Assembly: GCA_030148605.1 (NCBI GenBank)
Contig: JASBTD010000031.1
Span: forward strand, 1 to 61,180
DNA from: Erythrobacter sp.
GTDB taxonomy: Bacteria > Pseudomonadota > Alphaproteobacteria > Sphingomonadales > Sphingomonadaceae
DNA length: 61,180 nucleotides
Direction: 5' to 3'
In this document: in pieces, positions 1-8,742 of the stretch
Layout: each line of letters opens with the position of its first letter
Numbering within the stretch: the stretch's first letter is position 1
Position numbers and translations under genes: made by a program
Notes under the pieces: model-generated
What the model saw: the letters and a program-made list of their open reading frames with translations, nothing else
What the model was told of the DNA's origin: nothing
The model's database searches: none

Positions 1-256
1 AGAACCAGATCGAGGCGTTCGTCGAGCACTACAATCACCAGCGCTACCACGAGAGCCTCGACAACGTCACACCCGCCGATGCCTACTTCGGCAGGGCGCC
101 AGCCATCATCAAACGAAGAGAAAGGATCAAACGAAAGACACTCGAACATCGGCGCTTGCAACACCGCAAGCTCGCCGCCTAAACATCAAACCCAGACGAG
201 GCCCACACTCCGCAAGCCTACGCCGCGAGTTGTGCCAAATGTTCTGACGACGGACA
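1..256 (+). mobile_element. Right end of an IS3-family insertion sequence (cut by window edge)
   Basis: The first 182 bases encode the extreme C-terminus of an IS3-family transposase. About 75 non-coding bases follow, ending in GTTCTGACGACGGACA at 241-256. IS3-family elements usually end in CA, so 256 is proposed as the right terminus; the left end and its inverted repeat lie outside the window, so the boundary is inferred. Directly after it, an unrelated pilus-protein reading frame (TadG type) continues, so the element appears to sit inside that gene. Confidence 0.65.
3..182 (+). CDS. IS3-family transposase (DDE integrase core), C-terminal 59 residues, partial
   Basis: The frame beginning at base 3 is open from the window edge to a TAA at 180-182. 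It contains a segment reading HYNHQRYHESLDNVTPADAY, the typical end of an IS3-type OrfB, where the last catalytic helix is followed by the 'YN..R.H..L...TP' block. A basic tail (RRERIKRKTLEHRR) follows. The DD(35)E catalytic residues lie upstream and cannot be checked. The start is outside the window. Family assignment is firm at the level of IS3; the subgroup is not resolved. Confidence 0.75.
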   Translation, partial: NQIEAFVEHYNHQRYHESLDNVTPADAYFGRAPAIIKRRERIKRKTLEHRRLQHRKLAA

Positions 257-840
257 GGGACGCATATTTCCGCTCAAACTATCTGCGCACGCAAAATGGC
301 ACCCGCGGTCCGATGAATACACCCTGGAACACCAGCGACTGGCAATTCCATCTTGCAAGCGCACTCACCGACAGCGACAGCGATGGAACGCCCGATCATC
401 TGATAACCGATCTGACTCGCTACGAAGTCTACAAATGGGAAGAAGCCAATTCGGGCGTCTTGATTGACGGTGTGCGCGTGCTCGACACCGTTTCCTACAC
501 CGACGGCGGAACTGGCAACCGCGTCGAGCATCGCGGCCAATCGGTGTGCAGCGCCGCGCATGGCTATGCGCCGGTCGCAACACCCGATCGCCGCAAGATG
601 TCAGTTGCAGTTGTCAACTGCACAGCCGAAGGCGTTAGCGGTAGCTCTACCGGTGTGAATGTTGTCCAATGGATCGACGTCTTCCTCGTCCACGTTGCCG
701 CCGACCGGCAATACAATGGTAATCATTGGACCGGTAAAGACGAACTCTACGTCGAGATTATCGGCGAAAACACTGCGCGCGCGACTGGCTCCACCGACGG
801 CATCACGATCCGCCGCGATGTACCTTACCTGGTGAAGTGA
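257..840 (+). pseudogene. tadG: TadG-like Flp pilus assembly protein, 3' remnant truncated by an IS
   Basis: An open frame reaches TGA at 838-840. Its residues match the C-terminal part of TadG-like pilus proteins: a low-complexity acidic stretch, then a conserved end containing DRRKMSVAVVNC, WIDVFLV and DELYVEIIGE. The N-terminal membrane anchor and most of the protein are missing, because the frame runs back into the IS end. The ATG at 79 that would extend the frame lies in IS sequence and out of frame with the transposase, so it is not a credible native start. The stop overlaps the next pilus gene (GTGA), as expected for the original operon. It is probably non-functional; an intact tadG-like gene is present at 13131. 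Confidence 0.7.
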
Positions 841-1349
841 AGATGCTGCGCCGCTTCCTCTCTTGCACACGCGGTGCAGCAGCCGCCGAGATGGCGCTGA
901 TCACTCCGCTTGCCGTGTTGATCATATTTAGCTCGATGGAAGCAGGGCATTACTTTTACCAGCAGCATCAGGTGCTCAAAGGGGTCCGTGACGGTGCCCG
1001 CTATGCTGCAAGACAGAGTTTCGACGACATCAATTGCCGTAGTGGCTCTTTTATCGATAGTGGCCTAGTCGATGACATCAAACTCCTGACGAGGACCGGC
1101 CAGATCGCCGATGTCAATGCGCCCCCGCGTATTCCCAATTGGACGGATTCGATCACCATCACGGTCACGTGCCCCGATGCAAGCACAATTGCCGAAGCTG
1201 AAACGGGCATCTTTGACGGAAGCGAGCCGGCACCGCAGATTAATATTCTAGCCACGCCGTCCTATGACTCCTTTTTCAATGGCTTGGGGGTCTTGACCGA
1301 CAGCGTCTCGCTGCGCGGCGAACAGCAAGCCCTGGTGATGGGGGTTTGA
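837..1349 (+). CDS. tadE: TadE-like pseudopilin (Flp pilus assembly)
   Basis: A 170-residue protein. A short basic N-terminus is followed by GAAAAEMALITPLAVLIIF, the TadE-family prepilin-like segment: a Glu shortly after the processing region and then one transmembrane helix at about residues 13-35. A periplasmic domain follows, opening with the usual GARYAAR. TadE-type minor pilins are matured by the prepilin peptidase and help Flp pilus assembly at the inner membrane. The GTG start overlaps the TGA of the truncated tadG (GTGA), implying translational coupling; ATG at 843 is the alternative. It now lies just downstream of an IS end, so its transcription may depend on a new promoter. Confidence 0.8.
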   Translation: MKMLRRFLSCTRGAAAAEMALITPLAVLIIFSSMEAGHYFYQQHQVLKGVRDGARYAARQSFDDINCRSGSFIDSGLVDDIKLLTRTGQIADVNAPPRIPNWTDSITITVTCPDASTIAEAETGIFDGSEPAPQINILATPSYDSFFNGLGVLTDSVSLRGEQQALVMGV

Positions 1350-1351
1350 CC

Positions 1352-1972
1352 GTGAAACCTTTCCTGTGCGCTTTTCTTCGAAATGATCGTGGTTTTGCAG
1401 CAGAGTTTGCATTGGTCCTGCCTCTGCTCATTCTATTTATTCTGGGTACGATCGATGTTGGTATGTATGTGTGGCGGCTCAACCAGGCTGAGAAAGCCAC
1501 GCAAGTTGGTGCTCGGTTTGCGGCCGTAACCGACCCGTTAGTCACCGAATTGACCACGACAAGTTACGTAAATCAAACGATCAATGGGACGTTGGTTGAA
1601 CAAGGGGACAACATTCCGCCCGAGGCGCTGGGATTGATTACCTGCACGGATACGACATGTACCTGCACCACAACGCCCTGCCCGATTACCAGCAAGACAA
1701 CTGAAGCAACGCCTTTTGCCAATCTTGTCCAGCGCATGCAGTATGTTTACCCGGCCATCCAGGCCGCCAATGTCCAGGTTGAATATTCGGGTTCGGGTCT
1801 TGGCTTTGCCGGTGACCCCAGTGGACCAGACATCGCGCCAATCATCACGATCCGGCTCACGGGAATGTCATACACTCCCATCACATTGTCGCCTTTTGGC
1901 ACAAGCGTGAATTTGCCGGATTTCGCCTATTCCATCACCGCTGAAGATGCGAATGGTACGGCATCAAATTGA
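1352..1972 (+). CDS. TadE/TadG-like pseudopilin (Flp pilus assembly)
   Basis: A second pseudopilin of about 206 residues. The N-terminus is short and basic, then DRGFAAEFALVLPLLILFI forms the Glu-containing signal and single membrane helix, followed by LNQAEKATQVGARFA. The periplasmic part contains several cysteines around residues 95-108 (TCTDTTCTCTTTPCP), which could form disulfides. GTG at 1352 was chosen because GGGGG lies at a suitable distance; a TTG at 1346 overlapping the previous stop is also possible. It lies between tadE and cpaE in the same operon. Substrate contacts are not predictable from sequence. Confidence 0.75.
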   Translation: MKPFLCAFLRNDRGFAAEFALVLPLLILFILGTIDVGMYVWRLNQAEKATQVGARFAAVTDPLVTELTTTSYVNQTINGTLVEQGDNIPPEALGLITCTDTTCTCTTTPCPITSKTTEATPFANLVQRMQYVYPAIQAANVQVEYSGSGLGFAGDPSGPDIAPIITIRLTGMSYTPITLSPFGTSVNLPDFAYSITAEDANGTASN

Positions 1973-1980
1973 GTTCGAAT

Positions 1981-3165
1981 ATGACAAAGATGGAACAGAT
2001 ACACGATACAACCGGTGACCGGGCAATCGACTTGCCCAAGGGCGTGCATGTTGTTGCTCAGCCGACAATGCTGGCGGGCCTTGACGGTCTGGCCGGGCAG
2101 GTCACGGCGGTGTCATGCAGGATTGAAGATCCGCTGCCGCTGGCAGAGCTGGCCTCCGCCCGGATCGTCGTGATCGAAGTCGATCCGGCTTCGCGCAATT
2201 CGCTTGAGCGGGTCGACCGGCTGCGCAACGAGCTGCCTATGATCCCGGTGATTGCCGGCCTGAGCCAGGTTGATATTGCCACCTCGCGCCAACTGCTGCG
2301 CCGTGGGGTAAGCGACATCGTTGCCCTTCCCTTCACGCTCGATGAGCTGGCTACTGCAATCGTCGACACTGCCGAGCAAATGGCTGCCGAAAACGATGGC
2401 GAGGTTTCACTCGCGCCGTTCATCGCCGTGATCAAGACAATCGGTGGCTCAGGCTCGACCACGATAGCCACGCACCTCGCCGCGCAAATGGCGCATGACA
2501 TGGGCGAAGGATGTCGCGCCTGTGTGATCGACCTCGATCTCCAGTCTGGCGACGTTGCGTCCTATCTTGGTGCGTCGACGCGCCTCACATTGGCAGACCT
2601 GATGGAAGCCGGTGGCCGGCTTGACGAAGAGCTGGTTCTTTCAGTTGCAGAGAAAGGCCACGAACTGGTCGATGTGATTGCGCCGCCTGCAGATATCGTT
2701 CCTGTGGAATCGCTCGAGTTTGACCAGCTGATGCGGATCATCACCATAGCCCGGCGTCACTATGACCTGGTGCTCGTGGATTTGCCCGCTTCATTCACCA
2801 ACTGGTCGCTTTCGACGGTCTACGCGGCGGATATGTCGCTGCTGGTGGGGATGCTTTCCATTCCCAGCCTGCGCCACGCCAAGCGCCAGATCGATTTTCT
2901 GGTGTCGATGGGCATTCCGAAAGACACTGTGAATGTAGTGCTGAATCAGGTCGAAAACCGCCTGTTCAAGACAATCAGCGCAAGCGACGCAGCCGAAGCG
3001 ATCAAACACCCCGTTCTGGCAACTGTAACCTCCGAACCCAATCTTGTGCGAACTGCGCAGGACCAAGGCGAACTTGTGTACGCGCTTCAGAGGCGCAGCA
3101 AGTTCAGCAAGGATATTATGCGGCTGAGCGAGCTTCTTGGCAGCCGCCTGGCGGAGGCTGAGTAA
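1981..3165 (+). CDS. cpaE: CpaE/TadZ-like pilus localisation ATPase
   Basis: A protein of about 394 residues. An N-terminal receiver-like domain (about 20-135) is followed by a MinD/ParA-type domain from about 148, with hydrophobic strands and VIDLDLQSGD. CpaE/TadZ proteins place the Flp pilus machine at the pole. The P-loop reads KTIGGSGSTTIATHLA, so the usual GKTT lysine is replaced by serine; atypical P-loops are known in TadZ relatives. ATG 1981 is taken as start, while TTG 1969 would overlap the previous stop. The gene is followed at once by cpaF, the partner motor ATPase. Confidence 0.85.
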   Translation: MTKMEQIHDTTGDRAIDLPKGVHVVAQPTMLAGLDGLAGQVTAVSCRIEDPLPLAELASARIVVIEVDPASRNSLERVDRLRNELPMIPVIAGLSQVDIATSRQLLRRGVSDIVALPFTLDELATAIVDTAEQMAAENDGEVSLAPFIAVIKTIGGSGSTTIATHLAAQMAHDMGEGCRACVIDLDLQSGDVASYLGASTRLTLADLMEAGGRLDEELVLSVAEKGHELVDVIAPPADIVPVESLEFDQLMRIITIARRHYDLVLVDLPASFTNWSLSTVYAADMSLLVGMLSIPSLRHAKRQIDFLVSMGIPKDTVNVVLNQVENRLFKTISASDAAEAIKHPVLATVTSEPNLVRTAQDQGELVYALQRRSKFSKDIMRLSELLGSRLAEAE

Positions 3166-3166
3166 G

Positions 3167-4558
3167 ATGTGGAAGATCAAACGCGCTGATCAGGACGGCA
3201 CCGAGGAGGTTCCCTTCACCGCGCATGAGCCCGGCAATGACGTGCAGGAAGTGGTCTCGCTACACCCGCAGGTGACTGAGCGTCAGGACACGCTGCTGCG
3301 CATGCGGATGGCGATCCACCAGGGGCTGCTTGACCGCATCAACCTGTCGATGCTGGACAAGCTGCCTGAAGAACAGATCAAGGCAGAGATTTCGCAGGTG
3401 ATCCCTGAGCTGCTGGTTGCCTTCGACCAACCGCTCAACCGCGAAGAACGCGCCAATCTTGTCGATGAAGTGATGGACGAGCTCTTGGGCCTTGGCCCGC
3501 TTGAGCCGCTGCTCAAGGATGAAAGCATCACCGATATCCTGGTGAATGGTGCAGAGACCGTTTTTGTCGAGCGCCGCGGTGTGCTCGAGCGCATGGCAAC
3601 CCGCTTCCAGGACGAAAAGCACCTGATGCGGATCATCCAGAAAGTCGTCAGTGCCGTTGGCCGCCGGATCGATGAAAGCTCGCCTTTTGTTGACGCGCGC
3701 CTGAAGGACGGCAGCCGCGTCAACGCCATCATTGCCCCACTGGCGCTCGATGGCTCGCTGCTTTCCATTCGTAAATTCGCCAAGGTGCCGATCAGCATGG
3801 ACAAGCTGGTCGCGCTGGATTCTGTTCCGGCCGCAATGGCGGAAGTGCTGCGCGCGATCGTGCAATCGCGCCGTAATGTGCTGATTTCAGGCGGTACCGG
3901 CTCCGGTAAGACGACCATGCTCAACGCCCTGTCGTCATACATTGATGAGCGCGAGCGTATCGTCACGATCGAGGACTCTGCCGAGCTACAGCTTCAGCAG
4001 TCGCACGTCGCCCGGCTTGAAACGCGCCCGCCCAACATCGAAGGCCGCGGTGAAGTGAACCAGCGTGACCTGGTCAAGAACGCGCTGCGTATGCGCCCGG
4101 ACCGCATTATCGTGGGCGAGGTTCGCGCCGGCGAAGCCTTCGATATGCTGCAGGCGATGAACACCGGCCATGATGGTTCGATGACCACAGTCCACGCCAA
4201 CAATCCGCGCGACTCGCTGAGCCGTGTCGAGCAGATGATCGGCATGAGCGGGATCGACATGCCGCAGCGCGCCGCGCGAGCGCAGATTGCTTCAGCGATC
4301 AATGTAGTCCTGCAGGTTTCCCGCCTCAGCGACGGTCGCCGCAAGGTCACCAGCCTTTCCGAAATCACCGGTATGGAAGGTGACACTATCACCATGCAGG
4401 AAATCTTCCGCTTCAAGAAGGAAGGTGTGGACGAAAACCAGCAAGTTATTGGTCACTTCGAAGCCACTGGCATCCGTCCGAAGTTTCTGCTCGAGGCTGA
4501 AGCGCAAGGCATCAAGCTTCCGGCGGAACTGTTCCGTCCCGAACTGAAGTTGGGTTGA
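3167..4558 (+). CDS. cpaF: CpaF/TadA pilus assembly ATPase
   Basis: 463 residues, normal for the family. It is the cytoplasmic hexameric secretion ATPase that powers Flp pilus extension. Visible motifs are Walker A GGTGSGKT at about 242-249, the Asp-box region [12 protein letters not shown] at 265-276, Walker B RIIVGEVR at 313-320 and the His box [13 protein letters not shown] at 334-346. The ATG at 3167 lies 1 base after the cpaE stop; a longer frame from 3137 would overlap cpaE by 29 bases and adds no family sequence. The gene is followed by tadB and tadC, the membrane platform it drives. Confidence 0.95.
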   Translation: MWKIKRADQDGTEEVPFTAHEPGNDVQEVVSLHPQVTERQDTLLRMRMAIHQGLLDRINLSMLDKLPEEQIKAEISQVIPELLVAFDQPLNREERANLVDEVMDELLGLGPLEPLLKDESITDILVNGAETVFVERRGVLERMATRFQDEKHLMRIIQKVVSAVGRRIDESSPFVDARLKDGSRVNAIIAPLALDGSLLSIRKFAKVPISMDKLVALDSVPAAMAEVLRAIVQSRRNVLISGGTGSGKTTMLNALSSYIDERERIVTIEDSAELQLQQSHVARLETRPPNIEGRGEVNQRDLVKNALRMRPDRIIVGEVRAGEAFDMLQAMNTGHDGSMTTVHANNPRDSLSRVEQMIGMSGIDMPQRAARAQIASAINVVLQVSRLSDGRRKVTSLSEITGMEGDTITMQEIFRFKKEGVDENQQVIGHFEATGIRPKFLLEAEAQGIKLPAELFRPELKLG

Positions 4559-4561
4559 TCC

Positions 4562-5563
4562 ATGACGACTGAGATCATCCGCATCGGGGTTCTGTTGGTG
4601 ATTTTTGCCGCGGTCTTTTTGGCCGCTCAGTTCGCAGCGTCGAGCTATGCCAGCAATCGCAGCCACAGAAGCGCGATCAACAAGCGTTTGCAGATGATCG
4701 GCGCAGGCCGAGACCGCGAAGAGATTATCGGCCAACTGATCAAGAACCGCCCCAAGGGCGCACCCGAATTGCCCGCCATCTTTGATGGCATGGTGATGGG
4801 TTTGCAGCGCAATGTGTTTACGTCGGGCATTTCATTGACAGTCGGCCAGGTCATGCTGTTCATGGCGCTTGGAACTGTCGCCGCATTCCTGTTGAGCGTC
4901 TTCGGCCTAGCCTTTGTAGGTTATGCGGTTTCCATCGGCTCGGTATTTCTGTGCGCTCTTTTCAGCATCGCCGTTGCGATTGCCCTGCCCTTGCTGATCA
5001 TTGGCCGCATGGCCGATGCCCGCCGCAAGAAAATGGAATACCAGTTCCCGATTGCGCTCGACATATTTGTTCGCGCGCTGCGTTCGGGCCACCCTATCGC
5101 CTCTGCCGTCGACCTTCTGACAAAGGAAATGGAAGATCCCATCGGCAGCGAATTCGGCTTGATCAGTGATGAAGTGGCTTATGGCGCAGACCTGATCGGG
5201 GCGCTTGAACATATGGCCGAACGCTGGGATCTCGACGATATGAGGATGTTCGTCGTATCACTTTCCGTGCAAAGCCAGACTGGCGGTAACCTTGCGGAAA
5301 TTCTCGAAAATATCTCCAAGGTAATCCGTGATCGTCACCAGATGTTCCTGAAGGTTCGTGCTTTGAGCTCTGAAGGACGGATGACGGCATGGATGCTGAC
5401 CGTACTACCGGTTTTCGCGTTCGTGTCCATTTTTGCACTGACCCCTTCATTTTACCTCGAAAATATCGAGGATCCGATCTTCATCTACGGCTTCATCACG
5501 CTGCTCGTTATGTATCTTATGGGTGTCTACATCATCCGACGCTTGATCGATTTGAAGGTGTGA
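4562..5563 (+). CDS. tadB: TadB, type II secretion F-domain inner-membrane platform protein
   Basis: 333 residues with an N-terminal helix (about 5-25), a pair of helices at about 97-148, a cytoplasmic T2SSF domain (about 162-285, opening FPIALDIFVRALRSGHPIA and containing QSQTGGNLAEILENIS) and C-terminal helices at about 276-325. TadB and TadC form the inner-membrane platform that couples CpaF to pilin polymerisation. The start is 3 bases after the cpaF stop and the stop is 1 base before tadC, so it is a tight operon member. Confidence 0.93.
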   Translation: MTTEIIRIGVLLVIFAAVFLAAQFAASSYASNRSHRSAINKRLQMIGAGRDREEIIGQLIKNRPKGAPELPAIFDGMVMGLQRNVFTSGISLTVGQVMLFMALGTVAAFLLSVFGLAFVGYAVSIGSVFLCALFSIAVAIALPLLIIGRMADARRKKMEYQFPIALDIFVRALRSGHPIASAVDLLTKEMEDPIGSEFGLISDEVAYGADLIGALEHMAERWDLDDMRMFVVSLSVQSQTGGNLAEILENISKVIRDRHQMFLKVRALSSEGRMTAWMLTVLPVFAFVSIFALTPSFYLENIEDPIFIYGFITLLVMYLMGVYIIRRLIDLKV

Positions 5564-5564
5564 C

Positions 5565-6533
5565 ATGATCGAATTTGCAACAAGCAACTGGATCCTGAGA
5601 GCACTCATCCTGCTGGTGATTTTCGGTGCGGTCGCGGCCATAGTCCTGTTTGTGTCGAGCACCGCGTCGCGCAGGATGCAGGTCTCACGCGACCTTGCCA
5701 GGCTCAGCGGCGACGGCAATTCACCCAGCAGCGAAACACTGACCCGTCAGCGCACAGAGGGCGCCTGGGCCAAGATGGTCAAGCGGGTTGAAAGTGCCGG
5801 GCTTAGCCTCGGCGACACAGCCGAATCCGAGATCGGTAAGCAACTGCGCGCCGCGGGCTTCATTTCACCTGCGGCACCGCGCGTTTATACGCTGGTTCGC
5901 CTGATCCTCATTTTCGTTTTCCCGGCTCTGTTTCTAGGTGTCTCACTCTTGCGGGCAGAACCGCCGGGTGTCTTCGTGCTCTACCTTGGATGCGCGCTAT
6001 TCGCGGTCTTGGGTATTTACGTTCCGAACCTGACCATTCGTGCGATGGCCGAAAGTCGGCGGCGAGAAATCATCAACAGCTTTCCGGATTCCCTGGATCT
6101 GATGCTGGTTTGTGTGGAGGCTGGCCTAGGGCTTGAATCCACACTGGACCGGGTTGGTCGCGAGATGGCGACGACCCACCCATTGATCTCTCAGATGCTG
6201 ACGGAAACGACGCTGCTGATGCGCGCAGGTGCCAGCCGCGAAGATGCACTGCGCAAGCTGGGCGACAACGCGAGTGTTGATGAAATCCGTTCGTTCACAA
6301 CGCTGCTGATCCAGTCAGACAAGCTGGGTACGAGCCTGGCCACAACACTGCGTGTCTATTCTGCTGAAATGCGCGAAGCGCGCCGCTTGCGCGCGGAGGA
6401 GAAAGCGCATCGTTTACCGGTGCTTATATCCATTCCGCTCGTTGTATTCATGTTGCCGACGATGATCGGCGTTATCATCCTTCCTGCGATTGTCCGCACG
6501 ATCCGGGAAGTCATTCCAGCACTGACGGGGTAA
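5565..6533 (+). CDS. tadC: TadC, type II secretion F-domain inner-membrane platform protein
   Basis: 322 residues, paralogous to TadB. It has an N-terminal helix (about 9-30), a helix pair at about 108-155, a T2SSF domain beginning SFPDSLDLMLVCVEAGLGLE at about 172 and a C-terminal membrane pair at about 285-315. It lies directly after tadB and before tadD, the canonical order. It is expected to pair with TadB in the Flp pilus motor platform. Confidence 0.93.
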   Translation: MIEFATSNWILRALILLVIFGAVAAIVLFVSSTASRRMQVSRDLARLSGDGNSPSSETLTRQRTEGAWAKMVKRVESAGLSLGDTAESEIGKQLRAAGFISPAAPRVYTLVRLILIFVFPALFLGVSLLRAEPPGVFVLYLGCALFAVLGIYVPNLTIRAMAESRRREIINSFPDSLDLMLVCVEAGLGLESTLDRVGREMATTHPLISQMLTETTLLMRAGASREDALRKLGDNASVDEIRSFTTLLIQSDKLGTSLATTLRVYSAEMREARRLRAEEKAHRLPVLISIPLVVFMLPTMIGVIILPAIVRTIREVIPALTG

Positions 6534-6537
6534 GACT

Positions 6538-7365
6538 ATGAAACAGACAATCAGAATGACCGGCTGCATCGCTGCAGCATTGGCGCTGGGCGGATGCCAG
6601 AGTTTCGTAAGTGCGCTCGGCTTTGGCCCGAAAAACAGCGCCCAGGTTGAACAGCGCGCCGAACTGTTCGGCAGCGAAGACCTTGAGCGTGGGCGCGTGG
6701 CCCTCAAGCAAGGCAATATTGCGACTGCGATCCAGCAGTTCCGCATGGCTGCGCTCAATGAAAAGACCGCGCCAGACGCGTTCAATGGCCTGGGCGTTGC
6801 CTATGCCCGGCTTGGCCGTGCTGACCTGGCAGAGCGTTACTTCAAGACCGCGCTCGAGCTCGATTCGACCAATCCGCGCTATGCCGCCAACCTGGCGCGT
6901 TTTTATGAATCGCCGCTCGGCACATCGGCGCGCGCGCTGGCGATGCGCGATCGCGAGGCTGCAGCCATGATGGCCAAGGCAGAACGCGAAGCGCTTGAGC
7001 AAAGGCTGATGGAGCCGCAAATCGCCGGCGATGATGTTGAGGCCGCACCGGTACTGGTCCAGGCACCGGCTGCCGCGGTTGATCGCACCTCCGATCGCGA
7101 ATTGCGCATTTCGACCGCAAGCGACAGCAGCAATACGGCAAGTGCCAATACGCCGGTCGTTGCCGTTCGTCCGGCGACCGAAGTCCAACCGCGACCGTCC
7201 CAGGATCGCCCGCGGATCAGCCTGACCGGTGCATCATCCGATTCGAAGGCGCAAACACGCACGCGGCCGGCACGCATTACCGTGTCGCGCGCTGGCGGGC
7301 GCTGGGCGAGCCGCCCACGCGCGGCAAGCTATCCCATCCGCGTCGCGCTCAAACGCGAAGACTAA
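6538..7365 (+). CDS. tadD: TadD-like TPR lipoprotein of the Flp pilus
   Basis: 275 residues. The signal peptide ends in a lipobox LALGGC (Cys20), so the protein should be lipid-anchored. TPR-like helices span about 50-125 (ERGRVALKQGNIATAIQQFR, NGLGVAYARLGRADLAERYF). The C-terminal half is Ala/Arg/Thr-rich and probably disordered. TadD is a pilotin-like factor needed for outer-membrane secretin assembly. The gene sits between tadC and the prepilin peptidase gene. Confidence 0.85.
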   Translation: MKQTIRMTGCIAAALALGGCQSFVSALGFGPKNSAQVEQRAELFGSEDLERGRVALKQGNIATAIQQFRMAALNEKTAPDAFNGLGVAYARLGRADLAERYFKTALELDSTNPRYAANLARFYESPLGTSARALAMRDREAAAMMAKAEREALEQRLMEPQIAGDDVEAAPVLVQAPAAAVDRTSDRELRISTASDSSNTASANTPVVAVRPATEVQPRPSQDRPRISLTGASSDSKAQTRTRPARITVSRAGGRWASRPRAASYPIRVALKRED

Positions 7366-7368
7366 CCC

Positions 7369-7839
7369 TTGAGCGCAGAATTGCTCTGGCCAGTGGGCTT
7401 GAGCCTGCTGCTGATCATGGGTGCGATCGGCGATATTCGCCATCGCCGCCTGCCCAACTGGCTTGCGCTGGCCTTGCTGGTGCTTGGCCTGGCGTTCGGT
7501 TTTGCGAGCGGCGGGCTTGCAGTCCTTGGCTGGCACGCGGCGCATGCTGGGGCGGCATTGCTTGTCGGGATGGCGCTTTTCGCAGCCGGTGCGATCGGCG
7601 GCGGCGATGCCAAAGTCTATGCCGGAGCAGCCGCCTTTTTCCCGCTTTCCGCTGGGCTGCAGATGCTGCTGTGGGTCACACTGACTGGCGGGGTTCTGGT
7701 TCTGGCGTGGCTGATCATCCGGCGCCTCATGTCCGCTGACAAAAGTGACAAGGACAGCATTTACGCCAAATTTCCATATGGTGTGGCAATCGCCGTCGGA
7801 GCGATGGGCTTGGCGTGGAACGGCGCTTCCTTCGCGTGA
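7369..7839 (+). CDS. cpaA: CpaA/TadV-type prepilin peptidase
   Basis: 156 residues, a short type IV prepilin peptidase (A24 family) without the methylase domain. It is mostly membrane helices. The two catalytic aspartates are recognisable: Asp in AIGDIRHRRLPNWLA near residue 20 and Asp in AIGGGDAKVY near residue 78. It should cleave the Flp pilin and the TadE/G pseudopilins of this locus. The TTG at 7369 lies 3 bases after the tadD stop; no better start is seen. Confidence 0.9.
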   Translation: MSAELLWPVGLSLLLIMGAIGDIRHRRLPNWLALALLVLGLAFGFASGGLAVLGWHAAHAGAALLVGMALFAAGAIGGGDAKVYAGAAAFFPLSAGLQMLLWVTLTGGVLVLAWLIIRRLMSADKSDKDSIYAKFPYGVAIAVGAMGLAWNGASFA

Positions 7840-7870
7840 CAGATTGCGCGAACAGGGGCATAATTCACCC

Positions 7871-8695
7871 ATGGGCCAAGCGGCAAAGCCATTGATGACA
7901 GCGGACCTGTTGGTCGATCGCGCGATCGAACGCGCGCCGCGTCTGGCCATGCTGGCGATGATCCTGTTAGCTTGGGCCCTCACTCTCGCCTGGCCCCCAC
8001 CCGCACCCGATGCACGCCCGCTGGTGCAGGGGCAGTCCGGTTTGATCGCAGGCTACCCTCTAAGGGTGGAAATGCCGACGGCGCAAAGCATCAGCATAGA
8101 CGAGCTGGCAATTATGGCTGAACGGCATCCAGTGATCGCCAGCCTAGGTATCGATCTCCCCAATCGCGAAGAGGCACCGATTGAGAGCCAGTCATTCGCA
8201 CCGGTTCGCGCAAGCGGCGACTTCGCATCGGCTTTCTCGGACTTGCTTGACCCTGTTGCAGGCCGCGCGCGTGACCAGCGTGCTGCCGCTGCGATCACAA
8301 GTGCAGAAGGCTTGAAACCCGGGCAGTTCATGGATCTGGACTATGATCTGGCCAAGCTGACGCCCACTGAGGGTGACGAAGGTACTGTGGCTGGCAGCAG
8401 CGCCGCACGTTACAATGCGCAGGATGGCAGCCTCACAGTCACCAAGCCGCTGCTGGTCGACGGGCAAAGCCGCGGCGACGCCACGATCCGGATCGAAGAA
8501 GGCGCGCAGATCCTTATCGCAACGACTTCTGTCGCCAACGCTTTGGGATCAAAAGTCGACAGCCTGCCGCGACGGGTGGCGGGTGCGCTTGCCAGCGGTT
8601 CAGGCTTCATCCCCTTCCACGAACTGCGTGGGGCCGGGATTGCGGTCGAGTATGACCCGGTGACTGACCGCGTGTCGCTTTCCATGCCATCCTGA
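7871..8695 (+). CDS. Uncharacterised membrane-anchored protein at the end of the tad operon
   Basis: 274 residues from ATG 7871; an upstream in-frame ATG at 7745 would overlap cpaA and is rejected. One membrane helix at about residues 26-41 is followed by a presumed periplasmic region. The C-terminal 90 residues alternate short strands (GDATIRIEEGAQILIATTSV, then a Gly/Ser turn, then GIAVEYDPVTDRVSLSM), somewhat like the copper-amine-oxidase N-terminal-type beta repeat; this resemblance is weak. Its place 31 bases after the prepilin peptidase gene suggests a pilus-related role. I do not recognise the family. Confidence 0.7.
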   Translation: MGQAAKPLMTADLLVDRAIERAPRLAMLAMILLAWALTLAWPPPAPDARPLVQGQSGLIAGYPLRVEMPTAQSISIDELAIMAERHPVIASLGIDLPNREEAPIESQSFAPVRASGDFASAFSDLLDPVAGRARDQRAAAAITSAEGLKPGQFMDLDYDLAKLTPTEGDEGTVAGSSAARYNAQDGSLTVTKPLLVDGQSRGDATIRIEEGAQILIATTSVANALGSKVDSLPRRVAGALASGSGFIPFHELRGAGIAVEYDPVTDRVSLSMPS

Positions 8696-8742
8696 ACCAT
8701 AATTCTGGAACGCCGGAGAATCTCGCCTATGATCCTTCGGCC

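Noticed and set aside
79..256. ATG-initiated extension of the tadG frame
   Set aside because: It reads IS sequence in a frame different from the transposase and has no family resemblance; the ATG is an accident of the insertion.
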